Shown in pieces: positions 55,094 through 63,766 of a stretch of 64,000 nucleotides of DNA. A program made the position numbers and the translations under genes. The DNA comes from Geothrix oryzae. Its GTDB lineage: Bacteria; Acidobacteriota; Holophagae; Holophagales; Holophagaceae. The notes beneath the pieces are model-generated. The model had not been told where the DNA came from. It did not search any database and saw nothing but the letters and a program-made list of their open reading frames with translations. Within the stretch, counting starts at the first letter, position 1; each line of letters starts with the position of its first letter. The DNA is taken from contig NZ_AP027079.1 in the NCBI RefSeq assembly GCF_030295385.1, forward strand, positions 3,100,001-3,164,000, written 5' to 3'.

Positions 55094-55867
55094 TCACCAG
55101 GTCTTCCAGGGAGCGTGTCCCGAATGCCACAGATCCTGGAGCAGCTCCATCTCCCGGTAGGTGTCCATGCACTGCCAGAAACCCTCGTGGAAGTAGGCCC
55201 GGAGTTCGTCCCGCTCCGATAGTTTCCTCAGGAGACCCAATTCCAGAGACTCCTCGTCCCCCTCGATGAGATCGAGGACCTCCTGCTGGAAGACGAAGAA
55301 GCCGCCGTTGATCCACCCCTCCCGCACCTGGGGCTTCTCCGCAAAGAGGGTGACGCTGTCGCCCGACAGGCCCAGCTCGCCGAATCGGGAGCTGGGACGC
55401 ACCGCCGTCACCGTGGCCAGCTTCCCATGCGAGGCGTGGAAGGCCAGGAGCCGGGGGATGTCCACATCGGCCACGCCGTCGCCATAGGTCGCCAGGAAGG
55501 TCGGTCCCTGGATGTATTTCTGGATGCGCTTCAGCCGACCGCCCGTATTGGTCTCCTGTCCGGTATCCACCATCCAGATCCGCCAGTTCTTTTCTTCGTA
55601 CCCGGCCTCCAGCGGCACCACATGCTTCGTGCCCAGCTCGAGCAGCACATCGGAATGGTTGAGGTCGTAGTTCAGGAAATAGTCCCGGATCAGCTCAGCC
55701 TTGTACCCCATGCACAGGACGAAGTCACTGACCCCGTGGGTCGCGAAGTGCTTCTGGATGTGCCAGAGGATCGGCTGATCACCCACGCGGATCATGGGTT
55801 TCGGTTTGAATTCGGTTTCTTCCCGAAGGCGCGTGCCCTTCCCTCCACAAAGAATCACGGCCTGCAT
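55094..55867 (-). CDS. rfbF: Glucose-1-phosphate cytidylyltransferase
   Basis: A 257-residue nucleotidyltransferase: ILCGGKGTRLREETEFKPKP, the RfbF-type HSDVLLELGTKH, ATYGDGVADVDI and GGFFVFQQEVLDLIEGD. It makes CDP-glucose from CTP and glucose-1-P. ATG at 55867 has a GAGGGAG site. It is the first gene of the operon. The start lies 106 bases from the end of mutL on the same strand, so a promoter could sit there; I did not recognise boxes. Confidence 0.94.
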   Translation of the reverse strand: MQAVILCGGKGTRLREETEFKPKPMIRVGDQPILWHIQKHFATHGVSDFVLCMGYKAELIRDYFLNYDLNHSDVLLELGTKHVVPLEAGYEEKNWRIWMVDTGQETNTGGRLKRIQKYIQGPTFLATYGDGVADVDIPRLLAFHASHGKLATVTAVRPSSRFGELGLSGDSVTLFAEKPQVREGWINGGFFVFQQEVLDLIEGDEESLELGLLRKLSERDELRAYFHEGFWQCMDTYREMELLQDLWHSGHAPWKTW

Positions 55868-55973
55868 GGAAGCTCCCTCGCTGGTTGGGGATCCCATCGG
55901 GTTTCCTCCGGGATGTGCTGAGTATTGGGCAGCTTTGACCCTGTCGAGACCAGGGCACCGTCCGATGGCCGGA

Positions 55974-57770
55974 TCAGAGCCTCCGCCCGAAGCTCCGCTC
56001 CAGGTCCTCCAGGGTCAGTTTCTTGATGATCGGCCGGCCGTGGGGGCAGGTGTTGGGAACCTCGCAGGCGAGGAGGTCCTGGATGAGGCCCAGGGCCAGA
56101 TCGGGCGGCAGCGCGTGGTGCTTCTTGATGGCGGCGCGGCAGGCCAGTTCGGCGTTGAGGTCGCGGCGGAAGGCGTCGAGGTCCACGCGCCCCTCCCGCT
56201 CCAGCCGGGCCAGCAGATCCTCCAGCAGGGCCTGCGGGTCGCGTTCCACCAGGAAATCCGGCAGGCCGCGCACCACCAGGGCATCGGCCCCAAACGGATC
56301 GACCTCCACGCCCGCAGCCGCCAGCTCCGCCAGGAAGGGCTGGAGACGGGCCAGGGCCTCCGGGCCCAGCTGCACGACCTGGGGCGGCATCAGGGGCTGG
56401 ATGGCGGGCGCGTGGCGGCGCAGGAAGAGCCGCTCGAAGAGCACCCGCTCATGGGCCACATGCTGATCCACGATCCAGAGTTCCGGCCCCGCAGGGCCGG
56501 TGATCTCCGCCAGCAGGTAGGTGCGCTGGAAGGCCCCCAGGTACCGGATGCCCGCCTCTGAGCCCAGGCCCTCCGCCACGCCCGAGGGCGCCGGCTCGTA
56601 CGCATAGACGGCCTCCGGCGGTGGCGTGACGAAGGCCTCCTCCAGGGCCCGGTACCCGCCGAGGGCTCCCCCCGAATGATCGGACCAGAGCCGCGGATGC
56701 TGGGGCACCAGCCGGCGCGAGGGATCCAGCTCGAACTCGGCCTCCAGAGGCTTGGGGGGCAGCTCCAGCACCGACGCCAACCCGCCGCGCAGCTTCGCCC
56801 AGGCCTCCTCGGCGCCCCCCCGCACCCAGGCGAAGATGCGCTGGGGTTCGCGGAAGCGCACCTCGGCCTTGGTGGGATGCACATTCACATCCACCGCCTC
56901 GGGGGGCAGCTCCAGGAAGAGCACGGCCGCCGGGTACGAGCCCTTGGCGAAGGTGCCGGACCAGGCCTCGGAGAGCGCCGCCAGCAGCAGGCGGTCCCGC
57001 ACGGCCCGGCCATTCACGAACAGGTAGAGGTGGTTCCGGTCGCGGAAGCTCAGATCCGGCGGCGACACGAAGCCCCGCAGGCGCCAGGGGGGCTCCCCGT
57101 TCACGAAGGGCACCAGGCGGCCAAGCTTCTCGCCCAGAAGCGGCGCCAGACGCTGCCCCGGGTCGTCCACGGGCGGCAGCACCAGGGGCGTGCCGCGATC
57201 TGGGCGGAGGGTCCAGTGGACCCCGGGCGAGCTCAGGGCCAGCCGCGCCACGGCGCCCCAGAGCTGGGCGTGCTCCGTGTCCGTGGACTTCAGGAAGCGG
57301 CGTCGCGCCGGCAGCTGGGCGAACAGATCCCGCACGGTCACGGTGGTGCCGCGGCTGCGGGAGACCGGCGCCACCTCCTTGATGACGCCGAATTCGCAGC
57401 GCAGACGGTGGCCCGCGCCCTCGGATTCCGCGCTCGTGAGGTCGAAGCGGCTGACGCTGGCGATGCTGGGCAGGGCCTCGCCGCGGAAGCCGAAACTGGC
57501 CAGGTGCCCCAGATCCTCCGCCGTGCGCACCTTGCTGGTGGCGTGGCGTTCCAGGGCCAGGTACAGGTCGTCCCGGGCCATGCCCGAACCGTCGTCTGCC
57601 ACCTCCAGGAAGCGCTTGCCGCCCTCTTCCCAGGCCACCTCGACGCGGCGCGCACCGGCATCCAGGGCGTTCTCCACCAGCTCCTTCAGCACCGAGCTGG
57701 GTCGCTCCACCACCTCCCCGGCGGCGATCTGGTTGGCCACCTGGTCGGGCAGGATCCGGATTCGGGACAT
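55974..57770 (-). CDS. mutL: DNA mismatch repair protein MutL
   Basis: A 598-residue MutL with the GHKL ATPase motifs (VENALDAGA, DDGSGM, GFRGEALPSIA) and a C-terminal domain carrying the endonuclease metal motif DQHVAHERVLFE and CPHGRP. The motif means it should nick DNA itself, unlike E. coli MutL, consistent with genomes without MutH. ATG at 57770 is the first codon of the conserved start (RIRILPDQVANQIAAGEVVE). Divergent from the protease gene. Confidence 0.97.
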   Translation of the reverse strand: MSRIRILPDQVANQIAAGEVVERPSSVLKELVENALDAGARRVEVAWEEGGKRFLEVADDGSGMARDDLYLALERHATSKVRTAEDLGHLASFGFRGEALPSIASVSRFDLTSAESEGAGHRLRCEFGVIKEVAPVSRSRGTTVTVRDLFAQLPARRRFLKSTDTEHAQLWGAVARLALSSPGVHWTLRPDRGTPLVLPPVDDPGQRLAPLLGEKLGRLVPFVNGEPPWRLRGFVSPPDLSFRDRNHLYLFVNGRAVRDRLLLAALSEAWSGTFAKGSYPAAVLFLELPPEAVDVNVHPTKAEVRFREPQRIFAWVRGGAEEAWAKLRGGLASVLELPPKPLEAEFELDPSRRLVPQHPRLWSDHSGGALGGYRALEEAFVTPPPEAVYAYEPAPSGVAEGLGSEAGIRYLGAFQRTYLLAEITGPAGPELWIVDQHVAHERVLFERLFLRRHAPAIQPLMPPQVVQLGPEALARLQPFLAELAAAGVEVDPFGADALVVRGLPDFLVERDPQALLEDLLARLEREGRVDLDAFRRDLNAELACRAAIKKHHALPPDLALGLIQDLLACEVPNTCPHGRPIIKKLTLEDLERSFGRRL

Positions 57771-57851
57771 GGGTAAGACGCTATCAGCTGTCCGGCCCCA
57801 CCCGTACAGGGAAGGCGGGAAGGATCCCCCGCGAAAGGGCACACTGGTGTC

Positions 57852-60413
57852 ATGAACTGTCGATCCCTCGCCGCCGGCATCGCCCTTCTGTCCGCCCTGG
57901 TCCAGGCGGCGCCCCGGGTCCAGGCCCCGGACGCCCCCTGGCTCACCTTCACCACGGCCCACTACCGGATCCACTGCCCCGTAGCCTTCGAGGCTTTCGG
58001 CCGGGAGGTGGCGAGCCGGGTGGAGGGCATCCACGCCCAGTACCTGGGGCTCGTGGGATTCGCCTACGAGAAGCCCGGCCAGCCCATCGACATCCTGATC
58101 CAGGATCCCGTGATGGAGGCCAACGGCATGGCCTTCCCGCTGCTCCGGCGCCCCCATGTGGTGCTCTGGAAGACCGAGCCGGAGGCCGATTCCATCGTCG
58201 GCCACCACCGGGGCTGGGCGGAGCTCCTAGTCGTCCACGAGCTGGGCCACATGCACCACCTGCTGCGCCCGGGCCGCAAGCCGAATCTGTGGCGGCGATG
58301 GACGGCCGTCCTGGGACCCCTCACCGAAAAGTCGCCCCGCTGGGTCACCGAAGGCTACGCCACCCTCATCGAAGGCAAGCTCACGGGCAGCGGCCGGCCC
58401 CACAGCGCCATCCGCGCCGCGGTGCTGCGCCAGTGGGCCCTGGAGGGCAAGCTCCCCACCTACGAGGCCCTGAGCCGCACGGACGGCTTCCTCGGCGGCA
58501 GCATGGCCTACTTGGGGGGGAGCGCCTACCTGGCCTGGCTGGAGACGAAGTCCGCGGATCCGAAGGTCCTGCAGGGGCTGTGGACCCGCCTGGCCGGAAC
58601 GCGCAATTTCGAGGCCGCCTTCACAGCCACCTTCGGATTCGGCCCCAAGGACGGCTACCAGCGCTTCTGCGCCGAGCTGACCCACAGCGCCCTGGAGCTG
58701 GAGCGCCGGGCCAAGGCGCAGGGCCTGCGTGAAGGCGAGGTCTTCACCCGGCTCAACGGCTGGGTCAGCGACCTGGCCCTGAGCCCCGACGGCACGAAGC
58801 TCCTGGCCCGGGTGCTGGATCCGAAACACCCCGGCCTCTACCTCTGGGATCTGAACGCTCCAAGGCCCGCCGCCAAAGCCACGGCCCCAGCTACAGGCTC
58901 GGACGAGCCCCCCGACCATGCCCCCGCCACCCCCACCGTGGCCCCCACGCGGCGGGTGCCCCGCCTGCAGGGCGCCCTGCCCTGGAAGCCGGTCTGGCTC
59001 GGAGCCGACACCGTGGGCTTCCAGCTCCGCCTGCCCAACGAAGAAGGCGTGCTGCAGGCCCAGCCGTACCGCTGGACCCTCGGCACCAGCGTCCGGCCCG
59101 GAAAGTTCACCCCGCCCGCCCCGGCGAAGGGGGACCCGGGATGGAAGGACATCGACGGCATCTGGAACCTCGTGGACACCCAGGGGCGGACCCTCACCCG
59201 GACCCTGGCCGCCGCGTGGAACCCCGTGGCCACGCCGGACGGCAAATGGATCTACTTCACGCGGCTCACCGCCTCCGGCGTCGAGATCCGCCGCCTGGAG
59301 GCCACGCCGCCGCCGCCCGCGGCTCCACCGCCGTCCTGGATGGATCCGGCGCCCCTGGTGGCGGGCGTCATCCTCTCTCCTCCCGACGAGCCCAGCCCCC
59401 TGCCCGCCCCGGTGCCCGTCGAGCCCCATCCGTATCGCGTCGGCGAAAGCCACGACACCTTCGCCCTCGCCGGGTACAGCGCCACGCCCTCGGGCTTCAG
59501 CGCTCAGCTCGGCCTCGGAGGCAATGACCTGCTCCACCGCCTCAACTGGCAGGTCCTGGCGGGGCTGGGCGATGGCGCTGGCCCCCGGGGGGGCATGGCG
59601 GGGATGGCCTGGCGCGGGTGGCGGTGGGCCCCCTCCCTTCAGGCCTTCTCGCTCCTCGAACGCTCTTCGAGCCAGCGCTTCACGCCGGCCGCGGGCTTCG
59701 ACCGCGAACGCCGGGGCGCCGAGCTGGCCTTCGAGCGGGAGGACCTGGGCCGGCCCCGGGCGCGCATCCGGCCCGTGGTGGCCTTCGAGCGCGTCGAAAG
59801 TCCGGACGGACAGACCACCCATCGGTCCCTCGGAGGCGTGGAGGCGGGTCTGGGCAACCACTGGAGCCGCGACGATCAGGGCTTCCTGCTGAGCGCCGCC
59901 GCCCGCGAGCAGCACGGCCGCACGGCGGGCCAGACCTGGAACCTGACCCGGGCCGCCCTCACCCTGGGCTGGCTCAATCCGTGGAGCCCCCTCACGGTGC
60001 GGCTGGAAGAAGGGCGGATCACGGGCGACCCCACTGCCCTCGACCGCTTCCACCTGGGGGGCGTGGCCACCTCGCTGCTGCCCGTGGCCCTGGATGCCAA
60101 CCGCGCGACCCAGGCCGCGCTTCCGGCCTACACCGCCACGGGGGACCGTCTCCGCCGCCTCCGCGGCGAGCTGGGCCTCGGCCCCCTGGAGGCCTACCTC
60201 GAGCATTCGACGGTGTGGGACGGGGCCCAGCCCCGGCCCGCCGCCCAGCGCGTGGCGGGGCTGGAGCTGGACAGCCGTCGCCTGGGCCTGCCCCTGGATG
60301 TGCTGCGCCGCCTGAGCGGCAACCTGAGCTTCACCCTGGGCCTGCATCGCCCCTTGGACGGGCCGATGAAGCACCGTACTGTGGGGACCCTCAGCGTGAT
60401 CGTGAGACCGTAG
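57852..60413 (+). CDS. Exported HExxH metalloprotease with probable C-terminal beta-barrel
   Basis: An 853-residue protein with a signal peptide. The zinc site HELGH is at residues 129-133, with Glu167 in the WVTEGYA motif as the likely third ligand (gluzincin pattern). Residues about 285-500 include WD40/PD40-like strands (VSDLALSPDGTKLLARVLD) and Pro-rich linkers. The last 300 or so residues are alternating amphipathic strands of a probable outer-membrane barrel. Overall it could be a surface-linked peptidase. The peptidase has no tight family that I recognise. Confidence 0.75.
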   Translation: MNCRSLAAGIALLSALVQAAPRVQAPDAPWLTFTTAHYRIHCPVAFEAFGREVASRVEGIHAQYLGLVGFAYEKPGQPIDILIQDPVMEANGMAFPLLRRPHVVLWKTEPEADSIVGHHRGWAELLVVHELGHMHHLLRPGRKPNLWRRWTAVLGPLTEKSPRWVTEGYATLIEGKLTGSGRPHSAIRAAVLRQWALEGKLPTYEALSRTDGFLGGSMAYLGGSAYLAWLETKSADPKVLQGLWTRLAGTRNFEAAFTATFGFGPKDGYQRFCAELTHSALELERRAKAQGLREGEVFTRLNGWVSDLALSPDGTKLLARVLDPKHPGLYLWDLNAPRPAAKATAPATGSDEPPDHAPATPTVAPTRRVPRLQGALPWKPVWLGADTVGFQLRLPNEEGVLQAQPYRWTLGTSVRPGKFTPPAPAKGDPGWKDIDGIWNLVDTQGRTLTRTLAAAWNPVATPDGKWIYFTRLTASGVEIRRLEATPPPPAAPPPSWMDPAPLVAGVILSPPDEPSPLPAPVPVEPHPYRVGESHDTFALAGYSATPSGFSAQLGLGGNDLLHRLNWQVLAGLGDGAGPRGGMAGMAWRGWRWAPSLQAFSLLERSSSQRFTPAAGFDRERRGAELAFEREDLGRPRARIRPVVAFERVESPDGQTTHRSLGGVEAGLGNHWSRDDQGFLLSAAAREQHGRTAGQTWNLTRAALTLGWLNPWSPLTVRLEEGRITGDPTALDRFHLGGVATSLLPVALDANRATQAALPAYTATGDRLRRLRGELGLGPLEAYLEHSTVWDGAQPRPAAQRVAGLELDSRRLGLPLDVLRRLSGNLSFTLGLHRPLDGPMKHRTVGTLSVIVRP

Positions 60414-60432
60414 TACCTCTGTTGAGCCCTTG

Positions 60433-61650
60433 ATGCCCTTCCTGATCTCGCTCGTCCTCATCTTCCTGGTCCAGTGGCTGCACCTGCGGCTGCTCCGCCT
60501 GGAGGTGGCCGCCCCCTACCGGCGCTGGCTGCCCTGGATCCTGGGCCTGATCCATGTGCCCCTGGTGCTCTTCGCGGGCCTCCGCATCCTGGGTCTGGGC
60601 GGCCACGGCGCCCTGCCATGGCTGCGGACGCTGGCCCGGGCGGGCTTCTACTTCCAGGCCTTCACGGTCCTGCACCTACTGGCCGGCATGCTGGCCGAGG
60701 GCGCCTGGCGGTTCTGGCAAAGGAACCGCCCGGAGGAGGCCGGGGAAGGCGTGGGTGAGGGCGCCGTGGACCTGAGCCGCCGGGCCTTCCTGCAGACCGC
60801 CGCCCTGGCGAGCACGGGCGCCGCCGTGGCCCTGGGGGCCGGAGGCGCACGGCAGGCCTACGGCGATCCCGAGATCACCCGCCGCGCCCTCAGCTTCCCG
60901 GACCTCCCCGAGGGACTGGACGGCCTCCGCCTCGCCCACCTCAGCGACCTCCACGCCGGTCCCCTGGTGAGCCCGAACCTCCTCCACCGATGGCGGGAGC
61001 TGACCGAGCGCGAGCGACCGGACCTGCTGCTCTTCACGGGCGATCTCGTCGACAGCCGCCCCGACGAGCTGGAACCGCTGCTGGAGGCCTTCCGCGGCTT
61101 CTCCCCGCCCCTGGGCACCTTCGCGATCCTGGGCAACCACGACTACTTCGACGATCCGCGCCCCATCTGGCGGGATCTTGAAGCCGAGGGCATCCGCTGC
61201 CTGGAAAACGCCTCGACGCTGATCCGACGGGACGGCGCCACCCTCGCCCTCCTCGGCCTCCAGGATCCGATGGCGCGGAACGGGCGCTTCCGCCGCATGG
61301 TCTTCGGACCGGGGCCGCGCCCGGCCGAAGCGGCCCGGGACCTGCCCGCCGAGGCCTTCCGCATCTGCATGAACCACCGCCCCAGCGAGTGGGAGCGCGC
61401 GCTGGAGGCCGGCGCCCGTCTCACGCTCTCAGGCCACACCCACGGGGGCCAGATCAACCCCATCCCCGGCTTCAGCAGCGCGCACCTCATCGGCCCCCGC
61501 ACGGACGGGCTCTACCGACAGGGTGACGACCTGCTCTATGTGAGCCGCGGGCTCGGCGTGGTGGGCCTGCCCATCCGCATCGCCGCCCCCCCGGAGATCG
61601 CCATCCTCACGCTGAAGCGGGGGCCGATGGCGCCCGGAACCAGATCCTAA
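60433..61650 (+). CDS. Membrane-anchored metallophosphoesterase, YaeI-like
   Basis: A 405-residue protein. Three N-terminal helices precede a mid-protein twin-arginine-like segment (DLSRRAFLQTAALASTG, about residues 112-128), then the calcineurin-like domain with all metal motifs: LSDLHAG, GDLVDS, GNHDYF, SGHTHGGQ. Family members such as YkuE/YaeI cleave phosphoesters, some with UDP-linked or lipid substrates. The ATG follows one in-frame TTG. The stop is interlocked with that of the DCC gene. Confidence 0.87.
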   Translation: MPFLISLVLIFLVQWLHLRLLRLEVAAPYRRWLPWILGLIHVPLVLFAGLRILGLGGHGALPWLRTLARAGFYFQAFTVLHLLAGMLAEGAWRFWQRNRPEEAGEGVGEGAVDLSRRAFLQTAALASTGAAVALGAGGARQAYGDPEITRRALSFPDLPEGLDGLRLAHLSDLHAGPLVSPNLLHRWRELTERERPDLLLFTGDLVDSRPDELEPLLEAFRGFSPPLGTFAILGNHDYFDDPRPIWRDLEAEGIRCLENASTLIRRDGATLALLGLQDPMARNGRFRRMVFGPGPRPAEAARDLPAEAFRICMNHRPSEWERALEAGARLTLSGHTHGGQINPIPGFSSAHLIGPRTDGLYRQGDDLLYVSRGLGVVGLPIRIAAPPEIAILTLKRGPMAPGTRS

Positions 61651-62063
61651 GGATCGAAGCGGTCCAGGAGCGCGGGAGGGAGGCGGGGGCACGCCTCTTC
61701 CGGTCGCGGGAACAGGTGCGTACGGAAGCGGGCAATCAAGTCGTACGCGCCGTCCCGGAGGGGCGGGGACACGACCGCCAGCAGGCGGGCCCCCACCGCC
61801 CAGGCACCACCCAGGGCGCGCAGCAGGTGGATCACGGCGTCCGAGCGCGTCAGGGGGCGACTCCCAGGAGGAAGCACCACCAGGCTGTCCGGCAGGCCCC
61901 GCCGGTCCACCTCGGGGACCTGCCGCTGGAAGGTGGCTCCCCCCAGGGGGGCGAACCGGATGCGGCCCGCCGCATCGCGCCGGGCGATGAAGCGCACCGC
62001 GGCATGGCAGAAGCCGCAGCCACCGTCGTAGAAGAGGCGGGTCGGCCCCGAAGCAAGCTCCAA
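61647..62063 (-). CDS. DCC-family thiol-disulfide oxidoreductase-like protein (DUF393)
   Basis: A 138-residue protein with the DCC family N-terminus (RLFYDGGCGFCHAAVRFI), then RDAAGRIRFAPL and LTRSDAVIHLLRALGG. The C-x2-C is a thioredoxin-like redox site. No ATG is available; a TTG at 62063 gives the shortest full domain. The stop TAG and the metallophosphoesterase stop TAA share CTAA. GDT1 lies 26 bases upstream on the same strand. Confidence 0.85.
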   Translation of the reverse strand: MELASGPTRLFYDGGCGFCHAAVRFIARRDAAGRIRFAPLGGATFQRQVPEVDRRGLPDSLVVLPPGSRPLTRSDAVIHLLRALGGAWAVGARLLAVVSPPLRDGAYDLIARFRTHLFPRPEEACPRLPPALLDRFDP

Positions 62064-62089
62064 AGCAGGCTCAGGAGCGGGCCCGGAGG

Positions 62090-62359
62090 TCAGCCCTTGA
62101 TCAGCACCCACAGCCCCACCGCGATGAAGGCGCATCCCGCGGCCCACTTGATGGCGGCCTCCGGGATGTAGCGGAACAGGACGCCGCCCAGGGCCACGCC
62201 GATGGCCGTGGCGCAGACCAGGGCCGCGCTGGCGGCGAGGAACACGGTCCAGATCTGGCCGCTGCGCACGGTCGCCGTCATGGCCGCCAGCTGAGTCTTG
62301 TCGCCCACTTCCGCGAGAAACACGGTGGCGAAGGTGGTCCAGAAGAGGGAGCGGTTCAT
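62090..62359 (-). CDS. Single-repeat GDT1/TMEM165-family membrane protein
   Basis: An 89-residue protein with three helices and one copy of the family motif, EVGDKTQL near residue 18. GDT1 proteins transport Mn2+ or Ca2+ and are normally about 200 residues with two inverted copies of the motif. A one-copy form must act as a dimer or with a partner. ATG at 62359 has a GAGG site. It is divergent from rnd. Confidence 0.85.
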   Translation of the reverse strand: MNRSLFWTTFATVFLAEVGDKTQLAAMTATVRSGQIWTVFLAASAALVCATAIGVALGGVLFRYIPEAAIKWAAGCAFIAVGLWVLIKG

Positions 62360-62387
62360 GAGGCCTCGCAGATCGTGACGAAGGATC

Positions 62388-63362
62388 ATGGTACCGGACT
62401 GCCATACTGGCCGGATGGTGCTCGATCACTTCGACCTTCCCACGACCTTCGTGGACACGCCCGAGAAGCTGCAGGAGGCCCTCCCTCTGTGGCACGCGGC
62501 CGGCGTGCTGTCCGTGGACATTGAGTGCAGCCTCACGGGCATGCACCACTGCGTGCTGGCCCTCATGCAGGTGGCCACGCACGACCAGGCCTGGCTGGTG
62601 GATCCCCTGGCCCTCGATGACCTCATGCGGCCCGCCCTGCAGGCCATGGCCCAGGTGCCTTGGATCGTCCACGACTTCTCCGGCGACGGCATCGTGTTCA
62701 AGCGGATCTACGATGTGGTGCCCGACAGCATCTTCGACACCATGCTGCTGTCCCGCGCGCTCGGCTATCCGCAGCCCGGCCTCAAGACCATGGCCAAGCT
62801 CAAGCTGGGCCTGGACATCCCCAAAGAGGAGCAGGACTCCAATTGGATGCTGCGCCCCCTGCGGGACGCCCAGATCAGCTACGCCAGCCGCGATGCGGCC
62901 CTGCTCTTGCCCCTGCTGCGCATCCTGGCCGACGAGGCCGACGCGCAGCGGGAGCACCCGGAGATCGGCCCCCGGCTCGCCAGCCTGCCCAAGGAGATGC
63001 GGCACCTGCTGAAGCGCGTGCGGGCCTATGTGCCTCCCAAGCACGACCCCGTGGTGGACAAGGTCAGGTACCTGGGCGAGCTGGCCGTGGAACGGGCCAA
63101 GAAGCTCACGGCCCTGCGCTGGGCCTGGGGCAACGAGGGCGATGTGGCGGCCGTCATGGAGCTGGGCAACCGCTGGCTCACGGCTCGCCTGGCGCATCCC
63201 CCGGCCACCAGGGAGGCCCTGGAGCGCACCATCCCCAACCCGCGTTTCCGCCGCAAACGCGCGGAAGCTCTCTGGGAGGTCTTCCGCGAGGGGGGACTTG
63301 AAACTCAGGAGGACGCTGATTCGTCCGATGGATTGATCTGGAACAACACCGAGCGACCATGA
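62388..63362 (+). CDS. rnd: Ribonuclease D
   Basis: A 3'-exoribonuclease of the DEDDy family that trims tRNA and other RNAs. The exonuclease motifs are Asp and Glu (SVDIECS), Asp (VHDFSGDG) and Tyr-x3-Asp (YASRDAA), followed by an HRDC region (ERTIPNPRFRRKRAEAL). The 5' end is unclear: ATG 62388 has AAGGA only 2 bases away, while ATG 62415, just before the domain, has no ribosome site. Its stop overlaps fliW by 4 bases. Confidence 0.92.
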   Translation: MVPDCHTGRMVLDHFDLPTTFVDTPEKLQEALPLWHAAGVLSVDIECSLTGMHHCVLALMQVATHDQAWLVDPLALDDLMRPALQAMAQVPWIVHDFSGDGIVFKRIYDVVPDSIFDTMLLSRALGYPQPGLKTMAKLKLGLDIPKEEQDSNWMLRPLRDAQISYASRDAALLLPLLRILADEADAQREHPEIGPRLASLPKEMRHLLKRVRAYVPPKHDPVVDKVRYLGELAVERAKKLTALRWAWGNEGDVAAVMELGNRWLTARLAHPPATREALERTIPNPRFRRKRAEALWEVFREGGLETQEDADSSDGLIWNNTERP

Positions 63363-63760
63363 CCACGACCGATGACGGCATCCTCCTCACCTTTCCCAAG
63401 GGCCTCCTGGGCTTCCCCCAGCTGACGACCTTCCGGCTCTTCGAGCCCCGGGACGGCTATCCCCTGAAGTTCCTCCAGTCCGTGGAGTCTCCGGAGATCG
63501 CCTTCACCTGCCTGGATCCGGCCGGCATCCAGGAGGACTACGCCGTGCCCCTGGGCGACGAGGACGCCGAGGCCCTGGGCCTCGAGGTCCCGGAGGACGC
63601 CTTGATCCTGACCCTCGTGGTGATTCCCGAGGATCCCCGGCGCATGACCACGAACCTGGCCGGGCCCCTGGTCGTCAATGTGAAGACCCGCGTGGGCTTC
63701 CAGATCGCGCTGAACGCTGAGAAATACCCCCTGCGATTCCCGATCCTCCCCCAGGACTGA
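63359..63760 (+). CDS. fliW: Flagellar assembly factor FliW
   Basis: A 133-residue protein with the FliW start FPKGLLGFPQLTTFRLF, a middle DYAVPLGD-like loop and the terminal VVNVKTRVGFQIAL. FliW binds CsrA and relieves its repression of flagellin translation. The pair with csrA 6 bases downstream is canonical. The fliW start overlaps rnd by 4 bases, so RNase D and FliW are translated from the same message. Confidence 0.93.
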   Translation: MTTTDDGILLTFPKGLLGFPQLTTFRLFEPRDGYPLKFLQSVESPEIAFTCLDPAGIQEDYAVPLGDEDAEALGLEVPEDALILTLVVIPEDPRRMTTNLAGPLVVNVKTRVGFQIALNAEKYPLRFPILPQD

Positions 63761-63766
63761 CCCACC

